DNA of 16,888 bases from an uncultured Erysipelotrichaceae bacterium (GCA_902796215.1 CADBNY010000142.1:1-16888), one strand, 5' to 3'; positions 1 to 7,172 are shown, counted from the first letter of the stretch. The notes: generated by a model from the sequence alone, not told the origin. Program-made: numbers and translations.

Positions 1-1524
1 AATAAAATTTCTCAGAAATTGAAAATATTAGAAAGAGAAATTAAGTCTTATCAAATTATTAAAAAGTCTATTGATGCAAGAAAGAAGCATTCTATTTTCT
101 TTGTTTATGAATTTGATGTAGAAGTTTGTCATGAAGAAAAGGTTTTAAAACGTGTTGGTAGTTGTGATGTTTTTCCTGTTTCTGTCTCAAAATATTCTTT
201 TTCTGTTACAGGAACTGAAAAATTAAAGAATCGAATTGTTATTGTAGGTAGTGGTCCAGCTGGACTATTTTGTGCTTACTTTTTAGCAGAAGCTGGTTTT
301 TGTCCTATTATTTTAGAACGTGGTGAAAAGATGGAAGATCGAATTTTGACCGTTGAGAAGTTCTTTAAGTCTAATCAATTAAATGTTCATTCTAATATTC
401 AATTTGGTGAAGGAGGAGCAGGTACTTTTTCTGATGGAAAGTTAAATACTTTAGTGAAAGATAAAGCTTTTCGAGGAAGAAGAATATTTGAAATATTTGT
501 TGAGAATGGGGCACCAGAAGAAATACTATATTTAAATAATCCTCATATAGGAACGGATATTTTAAGAAAAGTCATTGTTAATATTCGTAATAAGATTATT
601 TCTTGGGGAGGAGAATTTCATTATTTAACAACTCTTACAGATATTATTGTTTCTGATCATAAACTTCGTGAAATTGAAATAAATTATAAAAAAAGAATAC
701 CTTGTGAAGTACTAGTTTTAGCTTTAGGACATTCTGCAAGAGATACTTTTTCAATGTTAAATAAAAAAGGCTTATCTATGAAGTCTAAAAACTTTGCAGT
801 AGGAGTTCGTATTGTGCATCCTCAAGAGATGATTAGTAAGAATCAATATGGAGATAAATATAAATTACTTCCTCCAGCAAATTATAAATTAACATATCAA
901 ACTAGTAATGGAAGAGGAGTTTATTCTTTTTGTATGTGTCCTGGAGGGTATGTTGTTAATGCTTCTTCAGAAGAAGGTAGAGTTGCTGTTAATGGAATGA
1001 GCAATTATAAAAGAGATTCTGGAAGTGCTAATAGTGCTATTGTTGTTACTGTTACAAAAGCTGATTTTGGAGAGGGAGTTTTTGCAGGAGTTGAATTTCA
1101 AAGAAAGTTAGAAGAGAAAGCTTATTCTTTAGGAAAAGGCTCTATTCCTGTTCAACTTTATAAAGATTTTGTTTTAAAGAAAAAGAGTAAATCTTTTGGA
1201 GAATTTTTGCCTGATGTAAAAGGTTATTATCATTTTTCTGATTTGAATGAGTTATTTCCTGATTCTATTTTAGATTCTTTAAAAGAAGCTATTCCTTATT
1301 TTGGTACTAAAATTAAAGGGTTTGATAGAGAGGATGCTGTTTTATTTGGGGTTGAATCTAGAACTAGTTCTCCTATTATTATAGAACGTGATGATATGGG
1401 AATTTCTACTATTTCTGGCATTTATCCTTGTGGTGAAGGTGCTGGATATGCTGGTGGTATTACAACTGCTGCCATTGATGGATTAAAAACCGCTGAAAAT
1501 ATTGCTAAAAAATATAGATTTTAG
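1..1524 (+). CDS. COG2509-type FAD-dependent oxidoreductase, 5' end cut by window edge
   Basis: Cytoplasmic flavoprotein of the COG2509 'uncharacterised FAD-dependent dehydrogenase' family; the substrate is not established for the family. The frame is open from base 1, so the gene begins outside the window; the TTG at 19 is probably not its start, because family members have about this much more N-terminal sequence. Residues are counted from base 1. The N-terminal domain carries a basic stretch near 20-30 (KKSIDARKK). The dinucleotide-binding fold starts with IVIVGSGPAGL (glycines at 83, 85 and 88) and its strand 2 ends in the acidic LERG near 107, typical of FAD ribose binding. A glycine-rich FQFGEGG-like segment (QFGEGGAGTFSDGKL) lies near 140. 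The C-terminal FAD segment GIYPCGEGAGYAGGI is intact and close to the end. The gene is followed 96 bases later by the metallopeptidase gene, which seems to have its own promoter. Family assignment is confident; function is unknown. Confidence 0.88.
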   Translation, partial: NKISQKLKILEREIKSYQIIKKSIDARKKHSIFFVYEFDVEVCHEEKVLKRVGSCDVFPVSVSKYSFSVTGTEKLKNRIVIVGSGPAGLFCAYFLAEAGFCPIILERGEKMEDRILTVEKFFKSNQLNVHSNIQFGEGGAGTFSDGKLNTLVKDKAFRGRRIFEIFVENGAPEEILYLNNPHIGTDILRKVIVNIRNKIISWGGEFHYLTTLTDIIVSDHKLREIEINYKKRIPCEVLVLALGHSARDTFSMLNKKGLSMKSKNFAVGVRIVHPQEMISKNQYGDKYKLLPPANYKLTYQTSNGRGVYSFCMCPGGYVVNASSEEGRVAVNGMSNYKRDSGSANSAIVVTVTKADFGEGVFAGVEFQRKLEEKAYSLGKGSIPVQLYKDFVLKKKSKSFGEFLPDVKGYYHFSDLNELFPDSILDSLKEAIPYFGTKIKGFDREDAVLFGVESRTSSPIIIERDDMGISTISGIYPCGEGAGYAGGITTAAIDGLKTAENIAKKYRF

Positions 1525-1534
1525 TATAAATAAT

Positions 1535-1563
1535 GTTTATTCTTTTTTCTTATATGATATAAT
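1535..1563 (+). promoter_or_regulatory. Probable extended -10 promoter of the metallopeptidase gene
   Basis: A perfect TATAAT lies at 1558-1563 and is preceded by TGA, giving an extended -10 (TGATATAAT). The -35 region about 17 bases upstream (around 1535-1541) is weak, which extended -10 promoters tolerate. The same TGATATAAT string stands before addB. It lies in the gap after the oxidoreductase and would start transcripts about 50 bases before the chosen start. Confidence 0.5.
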
Positions 1564-1619
1564 AATATACAGAAATGATGGCTATTTTTATTAGTATGCT
1601 TTTTGAAAGGATGATTTTA

Positions 1620-2309
1620 ATGGATTTTTTATCTAGTGGATTGGGCTATTATTTTATTTTATTTGTTTCTCTTTTATTAACTTTAGGTTCTCAATCTTAT
1701 ATTAATAGTGCTTATCGAAAAACAAAAAAAATAAAATCAAAATCAGCTATGAGTGGTTATGATGTTGCTAGAAAAATATTGGATGCTAATGGATTAAAAA
1801 ATGTAAAAGTTCAAGAAGTTAATGGAACTTTAACAGATCACTATGATCCTAAAAATAAAGTTGTTAATTTATCTAATGATATTTATAATGGAATATCTTT
1901 GGCATCTATTTCAGTAGCATCACATGAGTGTGGTCATGCTATTCAAGATAAAGAAGGGTATTCTTTTTTAAGACTTCGCCATCAACTAGTTCCATTTGTT
2001 AATATTGCATCAAGAGCTGGTTATATTATTATTATGATAAGTATTTTTGCATCATTATTAAAGCTTTTGTGGATTGGTATTGCTTTAGAATTTGTTATTT
2101 TACTTTTTCAGTTAGTAACACTTCCTGTAGAATTTAATGCTTCTAGTAGAGCATTAAAAAAAATTATTGAATTAAAAATAGTTGATGAGAAAGAATTATC
2201 TCATTGTAAAAGTATGTTAACAGCAGCTGCGTTAACATATGTAGCATCTGTTGCAACGGCAATTTTAGAAATTATACGATTAATTGCAATTGCTAGAAGG
2301 GACGATTAA
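1620..2309 (+). CDS. yugP: YugP-type membrane zinc metallopeptidase
   Basis: Predicted membrane-embedded neutral zinc peptidase of the YugP family (Zn_peptidase_2), 229 residues, close to family length. An N-terminal membrane segment lies at about 8-23. The zinc site is SHECGHAIQ, with H102, E103 and H106 forming the HExxH-type motif. The likely third ligand is E171 in LPVEFNASSRA, a family signature. Two or three hydrophobic segments lie at about 134-172 and 200-225. ATG at 1620 is chosen over ATGs at 1575 and 1611 because AAAGG at 1606-1610 is well placed for it, and because family members start directly with the membrane helix. The next gene starts four bases after the stop, so the two are probably cotranscribed. 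Physiological substrates are not known; a role in membrane protein turnover is inference. Confidence 0.88.
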   Translation: MDFLSSGLGYYFILFVSLLLTLGSQSYINSAYRKTKKIKSKSAMSGYDVARKILDANGLKNVKVQEVNGTLTDHYDPKNKVVNLSNDIYNGISLASISVASHECGHAIQDKEGYSFLRLRHQLVPFVNIASRAGYIIIMISIFASLLKLLWIGIALEFVILLFQLVTLPVEFNASSRALKKIIELKIVDEKELSHCKSMLTAAALTYVASVATAILEIIRLIAIARRDD

Positions 2310-2313
2310 AATA

Positions 2314-3225
2314 ATGGTTAAAATAGTGCAAAGAAAAGAAGATGCCAATTGTATTACACATAATGGTACTATGCATGCAGATGAAGTTTTTGCAACAGCT
2401 TTTTTAGAAATGTATTTGGGTGATGTTCGTGTTTTTCGGACTAGTTCAATTGATGTTAATACTGTTTCAGAAAATACGCTTGTTTATGATATTGGTCGAG
2501 GGAAATACGATCATCATCAACTTGATGCAGTAAAAAGAGAAAATGGTATTTTATATAGTTCTATTGGTCTTCTTTGGAGAGATTTTGGAAAAGATTATTT
2601 AAGAAAATGTGATTTTTCTAATATTGATGATTTGTTTTTAGGAATTGATAAAGACTTGATTGAAGGAATTGATGCTGATGACAATGGTGTTTTTCCTAAA
2701 ATAGATGCTCCTTATAAAGTTCGAACATTACCAAGTATTATTAAAATATTTAATCCAAGTTTCGATTCTGATGAAGTGGAAGATGAACAATTTTTGAGGG
2801 CTGTTGTTCTTGCTAAGATGATTCTTGAAGAAGAAATATTATATATTAATGGAAAAGTTATTTCTGATAAAAAAGTATTTGATATATTAGATGAGATTGA
2901 TGAGAATAGTAAATATTTAATATTAGATGAATATTTACCTTATGAAGAAGTATTATTAAATCATGAAAAAGCAAAGAATATATTGTTTGTTGCATTTCCT
3001 TCTAATAGAGGAGGATATGCTATTAAAACGGTTCCTAAGGCCATTGATGATCATGCAGTACGAATGGATTTTCCGATGGAATGGGCTGGGCTACAAAATT
3101 ATGAATTAGAAGAAAAATCGGGAATACCTGGTTTAAGATTTTGCCATTCTGGTCGATTTATTGTTAATTGTGAAAATTTAGATAGTGTTTACCAAGTTCT
3201 TTCTTTTATGTGTAAAGATGTGTAA
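2314..3225 (+). CDS. MYG1/UPF0160 family DHH-like metal-dependent protein
   Basis: A 303-residue protein of the MYG1 (UPF0160) family, related to DHH phosphoesterases; eukaryotic MYG1 is reported as a 3'-5' RNA exonuclease, while bacterial members lack a settled role. Visible signatures are THNGTMHADE at 15-24, the metal-binding YDIGRGKYDHHQ with DHH at 66-68, GIDADDNG at 118-125, and the C-terminal FPSNRGGY...TVPK and CHSGRF segments. These cover the whole family length and look intact. The ATG at 2314 is chosen because it lies directly before the conserved N terminus and four bases after the upstream stop; GAAGG at 2296-2300 is rather far (13 bases), and reading through from a TTG at 2284 would add ten non-conserved residues. 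Coupled translation with the upstream peptidase gene is likely. Nuclease activity here is inference from the family. Confidence 0.88.
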   Translation: MVKIVQRKEDANCITHNGTMHADEVFATAFLEMYLGDVRVFRTSSIDVNTVSENTLVYDIGRGKYDHHQLDAVKRENGILYSSIGLLWRDFGKDYLRKCDFSNIDDLFLGIDKDLIEGIDADDNGVFPKIDAPYKVRTLPSIIKIFNPSFDSDEVEDEQFLRAVVLAKMILEEEILYINGKVISDKKVFDILDEIDENSKYLILDEYLPYEEVLLNHEKAKNILFVAFPSNRGGYAIKTVPKAIDDHAVRMDFPMEWAGLQNYELEEKSGIPGLRFCHSGRFIVNCENLDSVYQVLSFMCKDV

Positions 3226-3230
3226 AAAAC

Positions 3231-3264
3231 GAATTTTTTTTAAGTTTCATATTTAAAAAAATTC
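3231..3264. repeat. A+T-only inverted repeat after the MYG1-family gene
   Basis: GAATTTTTTT (3231-3240) can pair with AAAAAAATTC (3255-3264) around a loop of about 14 bases, directly after the stop codon. The stem has a single G-C pair at its base and no clean U-run after it, so it is at best a weak terminator or an mRNA 3' end structure. Confidence 0.35.
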
Positions 3265-3298
3265 TCTTAAATACTATTATTGTTGTGAGGTGTTTAAT

Positions 3299-3880
3299 TT
3301 GTATAAAGATATTAGAAGGCAAGAAATGATTAAGAATACTGTTTATGTTTTCTTTATTCTTTTATTAGCAGTTGTTTCTACGTATTATATTTATAATAAA
3401 TTTCAAAAGGTTCGAAGTGTTGATTTAAACTCTGATTTTTTAGATGTTACTTATTACGAGTCAACAGGAAATAAAATTTCTATTTCTAAAGTGATTCCAG
3501 TTACAGATTCAGTAGGATTGTCTTCAAATGCTTACTTGATTTCCATTAAGAATAATTTAACAGAAAAGGTAAAATATAAAGTTAAGTTAGAAGATGATTT
3601 TGAGTCCATATTACCAGAAGAAATGGAGCATTTAATTTCTAAGGATGATCTTCGGGTTTCTATTAAAGTTAATAAAAATGATAATAAGATTTATAATTTA
3701 AATGAATTAGAAGATGGAATTTTATTAGAAGATACAATTGATGCATTAGATAAAAATAATATAGCTATTCGAGTTTGGATTAAGCAAGATTGTTCCTTAC
3801 CAATGGGAATTAATATGTATTATCATGGTGTTATAAAAGTTATTGATGAGAGTTTGTCAGATACAGATTTATCGGTATAA
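3299..3880 (+). CDS. Membrane-anchored protein with an extracytoplasmic beta-rich domain
   Basis: Unrecognised protein of about 193 residues. A short basic N-terminal tail (MYKDIRRQEMIKN) is followed by one hydrophobic helix at about 13-33, with no clear signal-peptidase site, so it is probably a bitopic protein with its C-terminal domain outside. The outer part alternates polar and hydrophobic residues like a beta sandwich and ends with a segment (IAIRVWIKQDCSLP...YYHGVIKV) that loosely recalls TasA/camelysin-like domains; this similarity is by eye. TTG at 3299 is preferred over GTG at 3290 because GAGG at 3287-3290 overlaps the GTG and is eight bases from the TTG; the GTG form would add three residues. 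It is a monocistronic gene followed by a clear bidirectional terminator. Confidence 0.7.
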   Translation: MYKDIRRQEMIKNTVYVFFILLLAVVSTYYIYNKFQKVRSVDLNSDFLDVTYYESTGNKISISKVIPVTDSVGLSSNAYLISIKNNLTEKVKYKVKLEDDFESILPEEMEHLISKDDLRVSIKVNKNDNKIYNLNELEDGILLEDTIDALDKNNIAIRVWIKQDCSLPMGINMYYHGVIKVIDESLSDTDLSV

Positions 3881-3912
3881 CTAGTTATTTGTTGTTTATA
3901 CTTGAATAATAG

Positions 3913-3945
3913 AAAAGCAAGACTAATTTTTTAATCTTGCTTTTT
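3913..3945. terminator. Bidirectional intrinsic terminator between convergent genes
   Basis: AAAAGCAAGA (3913-3922) pairs perfectly with TCTTGCTTTT (3935-3944) over ten base pairs with a 12-base loop, and U/A runs flank both sides. It sits between the stop of the plus-strand membrane protein gene (3880) and the stop of the minus-strand orphan (3965), so it can end transcripts from both directions. Confidence 0.85.
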
Positions 3946-3964
3946 ATTTGTTGTTTTATTGTGT

Positions 3965-6538
3965 TTATTTCTGTTTATAGTGTTTTTTGCCTATTTCTGG
4001 ATTAAATTCTTTTCTTGTCATTAATTCTTCTAATTCATCATTAGTTAATAGTTCTACTTTTCTATAATCTATTGGTAATTCTAATATATTATTTAAATTT
4101 AAATATATATCAAAATCGCTATATCCACAGTATTCAACTACAATTTCTTTAGAATAAACTTCTATCCCTAACTCATTACATTCTTCTTTATACTTTTCCC
4201 ATAATGCTGGTTTACTTAGAGATGTCATATAATGTAATAGGTTGTTATATATTATATCTTGCATTCTGTACCAGTTTTCGTCTCTTATTTTATCCCTCCA
4301 CCGAAATATCAATTTTTCGTCAGGAGATGGTTCATGCATATTTTCCAATGGAAGTATGTATCTACCCTTGTTTATAAGCCATGAAGACCATTCATAAGAA
4401 TAATTATAGCTGTAACTAATAATTTTTAGGGCTTGTTCTTCTTGTTCTAGATTCTTTCTTTTAGTTTTTATATCTATTAGCAATTGTTTTCTTGCTCTTA
4501 ATGAAATTATATTGTTTGTATATTTATTGATATTATTGGTAATTTCTTGTCTATCTTCTTGCAACATTCGTAGAGATAGTGTACTATCATTATATAATAT
4601 AATATTATTAATTCTTCTAGTTTTTCTTTTTGCTAATTTTTTTAATTTTAATTCTGTATTATATAATTCAGTTCTATTATATAATATACCATTTTTATTT
4701 CTTTTAATTAGTTTATTTATTAGTAATATAGCGGTATCTATTTCTTGAGTTATACAGCTAGTTCTTGTTGCGATTTCATCATCAAAAGAATAGTTCACTC
4801 CTATAAGTTTTATCTTACAATATGGTATTTCTAATTTTTTCATATTTTTCTTTATAAGAGCGTCAGATATTTTAAAGTATTCATTAGTCCATTTAACTTG
4901 TTCAAACAATTCTTTGATACATTCTTGTTCAGGGTAAAACATAATTAAATTACACTTAAAACCAAATCTTCTATATATATTATTACATTCAATAATACTT
5001 ATATCTTCATCCGTTATAATGCTTCTTAGTATTGCTAATAATAATGAATAATTAACTTTATCTGGTGGGGAAATTTCCTTATAATAAGGAGGGTCAAAAA
5101 CATAGTGCCGTTCTTTTTTAAATGGATTATCTGCTATATTGCATAAATGGGCATTGAATATTTTAGCTTTTAATAGATTAATATAATAATATGGATTGTA
5201 TTTAATATCCATAATTATAAGTTTTTCTAGTAAATCTTCATTATATAATATTTGATCAATAGGTGTTTCAAATAAATCTTCTTTTTTGTTTTTTTCGATA
5301 ATTAAATGTTTATTTTTTAAATTTTTAAGTTTTTGTTGTAAAAAAATTTTGAACCATTGTTTTTCTAAATTAGTGAGATTATCTTTAACAAAACTACATT
5401 CATTTTTTTCGTTTCGATATATAAATAATTCGATTTGTTTTCTGTATAATAGATTAAATTTTAGTGATATTACTTGTTTTTGTAATTCTTTTTTTTCTTT
5501 TTCTTTTAAATATGAACTATATATTTTTAATAATTCTTCTATATTATTTATGTTCTTAATTTCAGTATCTATATTTAGAAAATCTTTATAGTTATTTGAA
5601 TTGTATATTTTTTCTATTAAGTTCATTATTGTTTCTTTTGCGATACTTCTTGTGTCATAAATGTATTCTTCTACTTTATATTCAATTATGCTAAGTTCAT
5701 TAATAATATCATCTTCAAATTCTTGATATTTATTAAATTGCAATGCTTTTATTATATTGTAATAATCTATATAAAATCTTTCTTTTAGTTTTTTTAGTTC
5801 GTTAAATCCTGTTTCTCTACTTGATGAAATTTTATATAAATTGCTAGATGCTAAATATAATTCATTAATTCTTCTTTCTAATCTGGCAAATCTTGTTGAA
5901 ATCATTTTTTCAGTTATGTTGATACTATTTGTATCTTTTTCTTCTTCATATTTATCTATATCGTCTAATAAATAAATGATTTTATTCTTATCATAATTTT
6001 CACTCAGTGTTTTATATTGAATAGCTAATTCTTCGGAAATTTTTATTGCACTAGCTATACTTATTTGTATTTCCTTAAGTCTAGAAATTGTATCATTAAT
6101 TTGCCCATTTTCATTTATAATTAAAAATGATTTTTCATAGTCAGTGGAATTCTTGTTAATTTGTATTTTTTTTTCTAATTCTTGTAATCTATCTTCAATA
6201 CTTTGATAATGATTTCGTAAAACTTCATTTATTATTATTAATTTATTGGTTCTAAATTTTAATTCAATATTTATATCTATAAAATTGTCTTTTAATTTGC
6301 TTATATCAAGGGGTTCTTCATCATTTTTTCTTTCATCATTTATAAATTCTTGAAGTTTTTTTTGCAAATGTTTTAAATATAAATAGTATTTTCTAAATAA
6401 AGTAGTGTTTTCATTTTCTTTTAAATTACTATTGTCATAAGAGAATTCAGCTAGATTTATATTATATTTTGTTTGAATTTCTAATAATATGTTTTGCTCT
6501 TTATATAATTTTGTTCTTTCAATATCTATTATATTCAT
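3965..6538 (-). CDS. Large orphan protein, coiled-coil rich, 857 residues
   Basis: Not recognised. The protein is 857 residues, very rich in Ile, Asn, Lys, Glu and Tyr, with no signal peptide and no convincing membrane helix. Heptad-like charged helices dominate about 1-420 (for example 50-70, 110-130, 215-300, 330-375) and again about 610-705, suggesting long coiled coils. A less helical segment at about 445-600 holds FDPPYYKE at 481-488 and several cysteines (C466, C518, C529, C540, C574, C595). A C-terminal part with W716, W720, W747, W756 and W780 looks globular. No Walker, nuclease or protease motif was seen. GAGGA at 6546-6550 on the minus strand gives a good ribosome site for the ATG at 6538. 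It is the only minus-strand gene here. Sampled 60-base blocks have about 15-27% G+C, against about 35% in a sampled addA block, hinting at acquisition. It abuts a truncated yceD. Confidence 0.8.
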   Translation of the reverse strand: MNIIDIERTKLYKEQNILLEIQTKYNINLAEFSYDNSNLKENENTTLFRKYYLYLKHLQKKLQEFINDERKNDEEPLDISKLKDNFIDINIELKFRTNKLIIINEVLRNHYQSIEDRLQELEKKIQINKNSTDYEKSFLIINENGQINDTISRLKEIQISIASAIKISEELAIQYKTLSENYDKNKIIYLLDDIDKYEEEKDTNSINITEKMISTRFARLERRINELYLASSNLYKISSSRETGFNELKKLKERFYIDYYNIIKALQFNKYQEFEDDIINELSIIEYKVEEYIYDTRSIAKETIMNLIEKIYNSNNYKDFLNIDTEIKNINNIEELLKIYSSYLKEKEKKELQKQVISLKFNLLYRKQIELFIYRNEKNECSFVKDNLTNLEKQWFKIFLQQKLKNLKNKHLIIEKNKKEDLFETPIDQILYNEDLLEKLIIMDIKYNPYYYINLLKAKIFNAHLCNIADNPFKKERHYVFDPPYYKEISPPDKVNYSLLLAILRSIITDEDISIIECNNIYRRFGFKCNLIMFYPEQECIKELFEQVKWTNEYFKISDALIKKNMKKLEIPYCKIKLIGVNYSFDDEIATRTSCITQEIDTAILLINKLIKRNKNGILYNRTELYNTELKLKKLAKRKTRRINNIILYNDSTLSLRMLQEDRQEITNNINKYTNNIISLRARKQLLIDIKTKRKNLEQEEQALKIISYSYNYSYEWSSWLINKGRYILPLENMHEPSPDEKLIFRWRDKIRDENWYRMQDIIYNNLLHYMTSLSKPALWEKYKEECNELGIEVYSKEIVVEYCGYSDFDIYLNLNNILELPIDYRKVELLTNDELEELMTRKEFNPEIGKKHYKQK

Positions 6539-6593
6539 TTTATATTCCTCTTTTTTTGCTAATAATGTGTAAAAATCTTTGTTTTATAGGATG

Positions 6594-6623
6594 TTTAGTA
6601 TTTTAGTATTTATATTTAGTATT
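6594..6623. repeat. Three direct repeats TTTAGTATT upstream of the orphan gene
   Basis: TTTAGTATT occurs at 6594-6602, 6602-6610 and 6615-6623 (AATACTAAA on the minus strand). The first two share one base; the third starts 13 bases after the second. They lie 56-85 bases upstream of the minus-strand start codon, where promoter and operator elements are expected. They may be regulator binding sites or chance in A+T-rich DNA. Confidence 0.5.
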
Positions 6624-6748
6624 TTTTAAATAATAATTTGTTTCTCGAGTTTTATAAATTGTAGTGGCTTATTATATTACTTATTGTTTTATTTGTCAAA
6701 CTATGTAAATTGCCAAATTGGTAGGTTTTTATTTGTAAGGGAAGTGCA
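6624..6748. other. A+T-rich gap with no recognised gene
   Basis: The 427 bases between the orphan start codon and rpmF hold the direct repeats, this stretch and the yceD remnant. In this stretch I see no frame resembling the N-terminal half of YceD and no confident promoter for rpmF. TTGTCA at 6693-6698 and TATAAA near 6766 are the best promoter-like elements, neither with a matching partner at the right distance. Confidence 0.5.
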
Positions 6749-6960
6749 TTTAAACAAGAAATTTGTATAAATAATAAAAATACTCTTGATATTTTTTTGT
6801 TTTTGTGGGAAAATATTGTACTGGAAGTCCCTTTATACTTTACTAAGGTGAATGATATTAGTAAATTTCACGGGGATGGATGGAAATTGGTTCATGAAAA
6901 TGAACAAAAAATTTAGATAATCCATTTAGTGATTTATTAAAAGATTTTGAAGAGGAGTGA
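6749..6960 (+). pseudogene. yceD: Remnant of yceD (DUF177), 5' part missing and frame broken
   Basis: The frame starting at 6749 (no start codon; stop at 6722 upstream) reads FKQEICINNKNTLDIF...LWENIVLEVPLY, then DISKFHGDGWKLVHENEQKI and a TAG at 6914. This matches the C-terminal half of YceD/DUF177 proteins, whose hallmarks are the DI..L.WE.I.LE.P stretch and the later G.GW segment. The expected tail, LDNPFSDLLKDFEEE, continues in the -1 frame from about 6910 to TGA at 6958-6960. One extra A in the A6 run at 6906-6911 would join both parts. YceD is the usual upstream partner of rpmF and is linked to 23S rRNA/large-subunit maturation. About 65 of roughly 165 residues remain, and the part carrying the usual cysteine-containing segment is gone. 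The frame break could be a sequencing error in a homopolymer, but the missing front cannot. Identification is by motif recall. Confidence 0.75.
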
Positions 6961-6965
6961 GAATC

Positions 6966-6989
6966 ATGAAATTAGATATTCAAATGTTT
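6966..6989 (+). other. Predicted Prp-cleavable propeptide of L32 (MKLDIQMF before Ala9)
   Basis: These eight codons precede the canonical L32 N terminus. LDIQMFA matches the L27 propeptide LDIQLFA at six of seven positions and the family pattern LxLQFFA. Cleavage between F8 and A9 would expose AVPFRK, the same end that ordinary L32 has after Met removal. The sequence match is seen directly; cleavage of L32 is inference. Confidence 0.75.
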
Positions 6990-7172
6990 GCAGTTCCTTT
7001 CCGTAAGGTTTCTAAAACTAGAAAGAGAATGAGAAGAAGTCATAATGCTATGGAAATTCCTGGAATGAGCAAATGCCCAAGTTGTGGTGAAATGATTAAA
7101 CCACATAGAGTTTGTCCAAAATGTGGTAGCTATAAAGGAAAAGTAGCTGTTGTTAAAGAAGAAGCAGAGTAA
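6966..7172 (+). CDS. rpmF: Large-subunit ribosomal protein L32 with a Prp-like N-terminal propeptide
   Basis: L32 of the 50S subunit, 68 residues. From A9 on it is a normal L32: AVPFRKVSKTRKRMRRSH, then a four-cysteine zinc site with CPSC (C37, C40) and CPKC (C50, C53), and a short acidic tail. Ahead of it lies MKLDIQMF, absent from typical L32, which begins M-AVPF. This resembles the L27 propeptide in this window (see the separate entries). ATG at 6966 is chosen because AGGAG at 6953-6957 is eight bases upstream; the alternative GTG at 6957 overlaps that ribosome site. Even starting at 6966 the extension is unavoidable, since no start codon lies at the AVPF junction (the ATG at 6984 encodes M7 and would leave MFAVPF with no ribosome site). 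The gene begins five bases after the yceD remnant ends. The stop codon lies inside the terminator hairpin. Confidence 0.96.
   Translation: MKLDIQMFAVPFRKVSKTRKRMRRSHNAMEIPGMSKCPSCGEMIKPHRVCPKCGSYKGKVAVVKEEAE

Noticed and set aside
2284..2313. TTG at 2284 as start of the MYG1-family protein, overlapping the peptidase gene
   Set aside because: It adds ten non-conserved residues and has no ribosome site; ATG at 2314 lies directly before the conserved N terminus.
5078..5100. FDPPYYKE (residues 481-488) in the 857-residue orphan, resembling the DPPY motif of N6-adenine methyltransferases
   Set aside because: No S-adenosylmethionine-binding FxGxG motif or other methyltransferase signature is present, and the surroundings do not form the expected alternating strands; a four-residue match is too little.
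4512..5591. Open frames on the plus strand at 4512-4748 and 5286-5591, opposite the orphan gene
   Set aside because: Phe/Leu/Ser/Ile-rich products are the usual antisense shadow of a Lys/Asn/Glu-rich A+T-rich gene; no ribosome site or family resemblance.
6594..6623. CRISPR-like array
   Set aside because: Units of nine bases with adjacent or 4-base gaps are far from repeat-spacer architecture, and no cas gene is nearby.
6902..6916. Programmed -1 frameshift in the A6 run joining the two yceD frames
   Set aside because: The in-frame codons (CAA AAA ATT) do not form a proper X XXY YYZ slippery heptamer for two-codon slippage, no downstream stem was seen, and the N-terminal half of the gene is missing anyway.
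6957..6965. GTG at 6957 as the rpmF start
   Set aside because: It overlaps the AGGAG ribosome site at 6953-6957, which fits the ATG at 6966. The choice does not affect the propeptide finding, since it would only add MRI in front.
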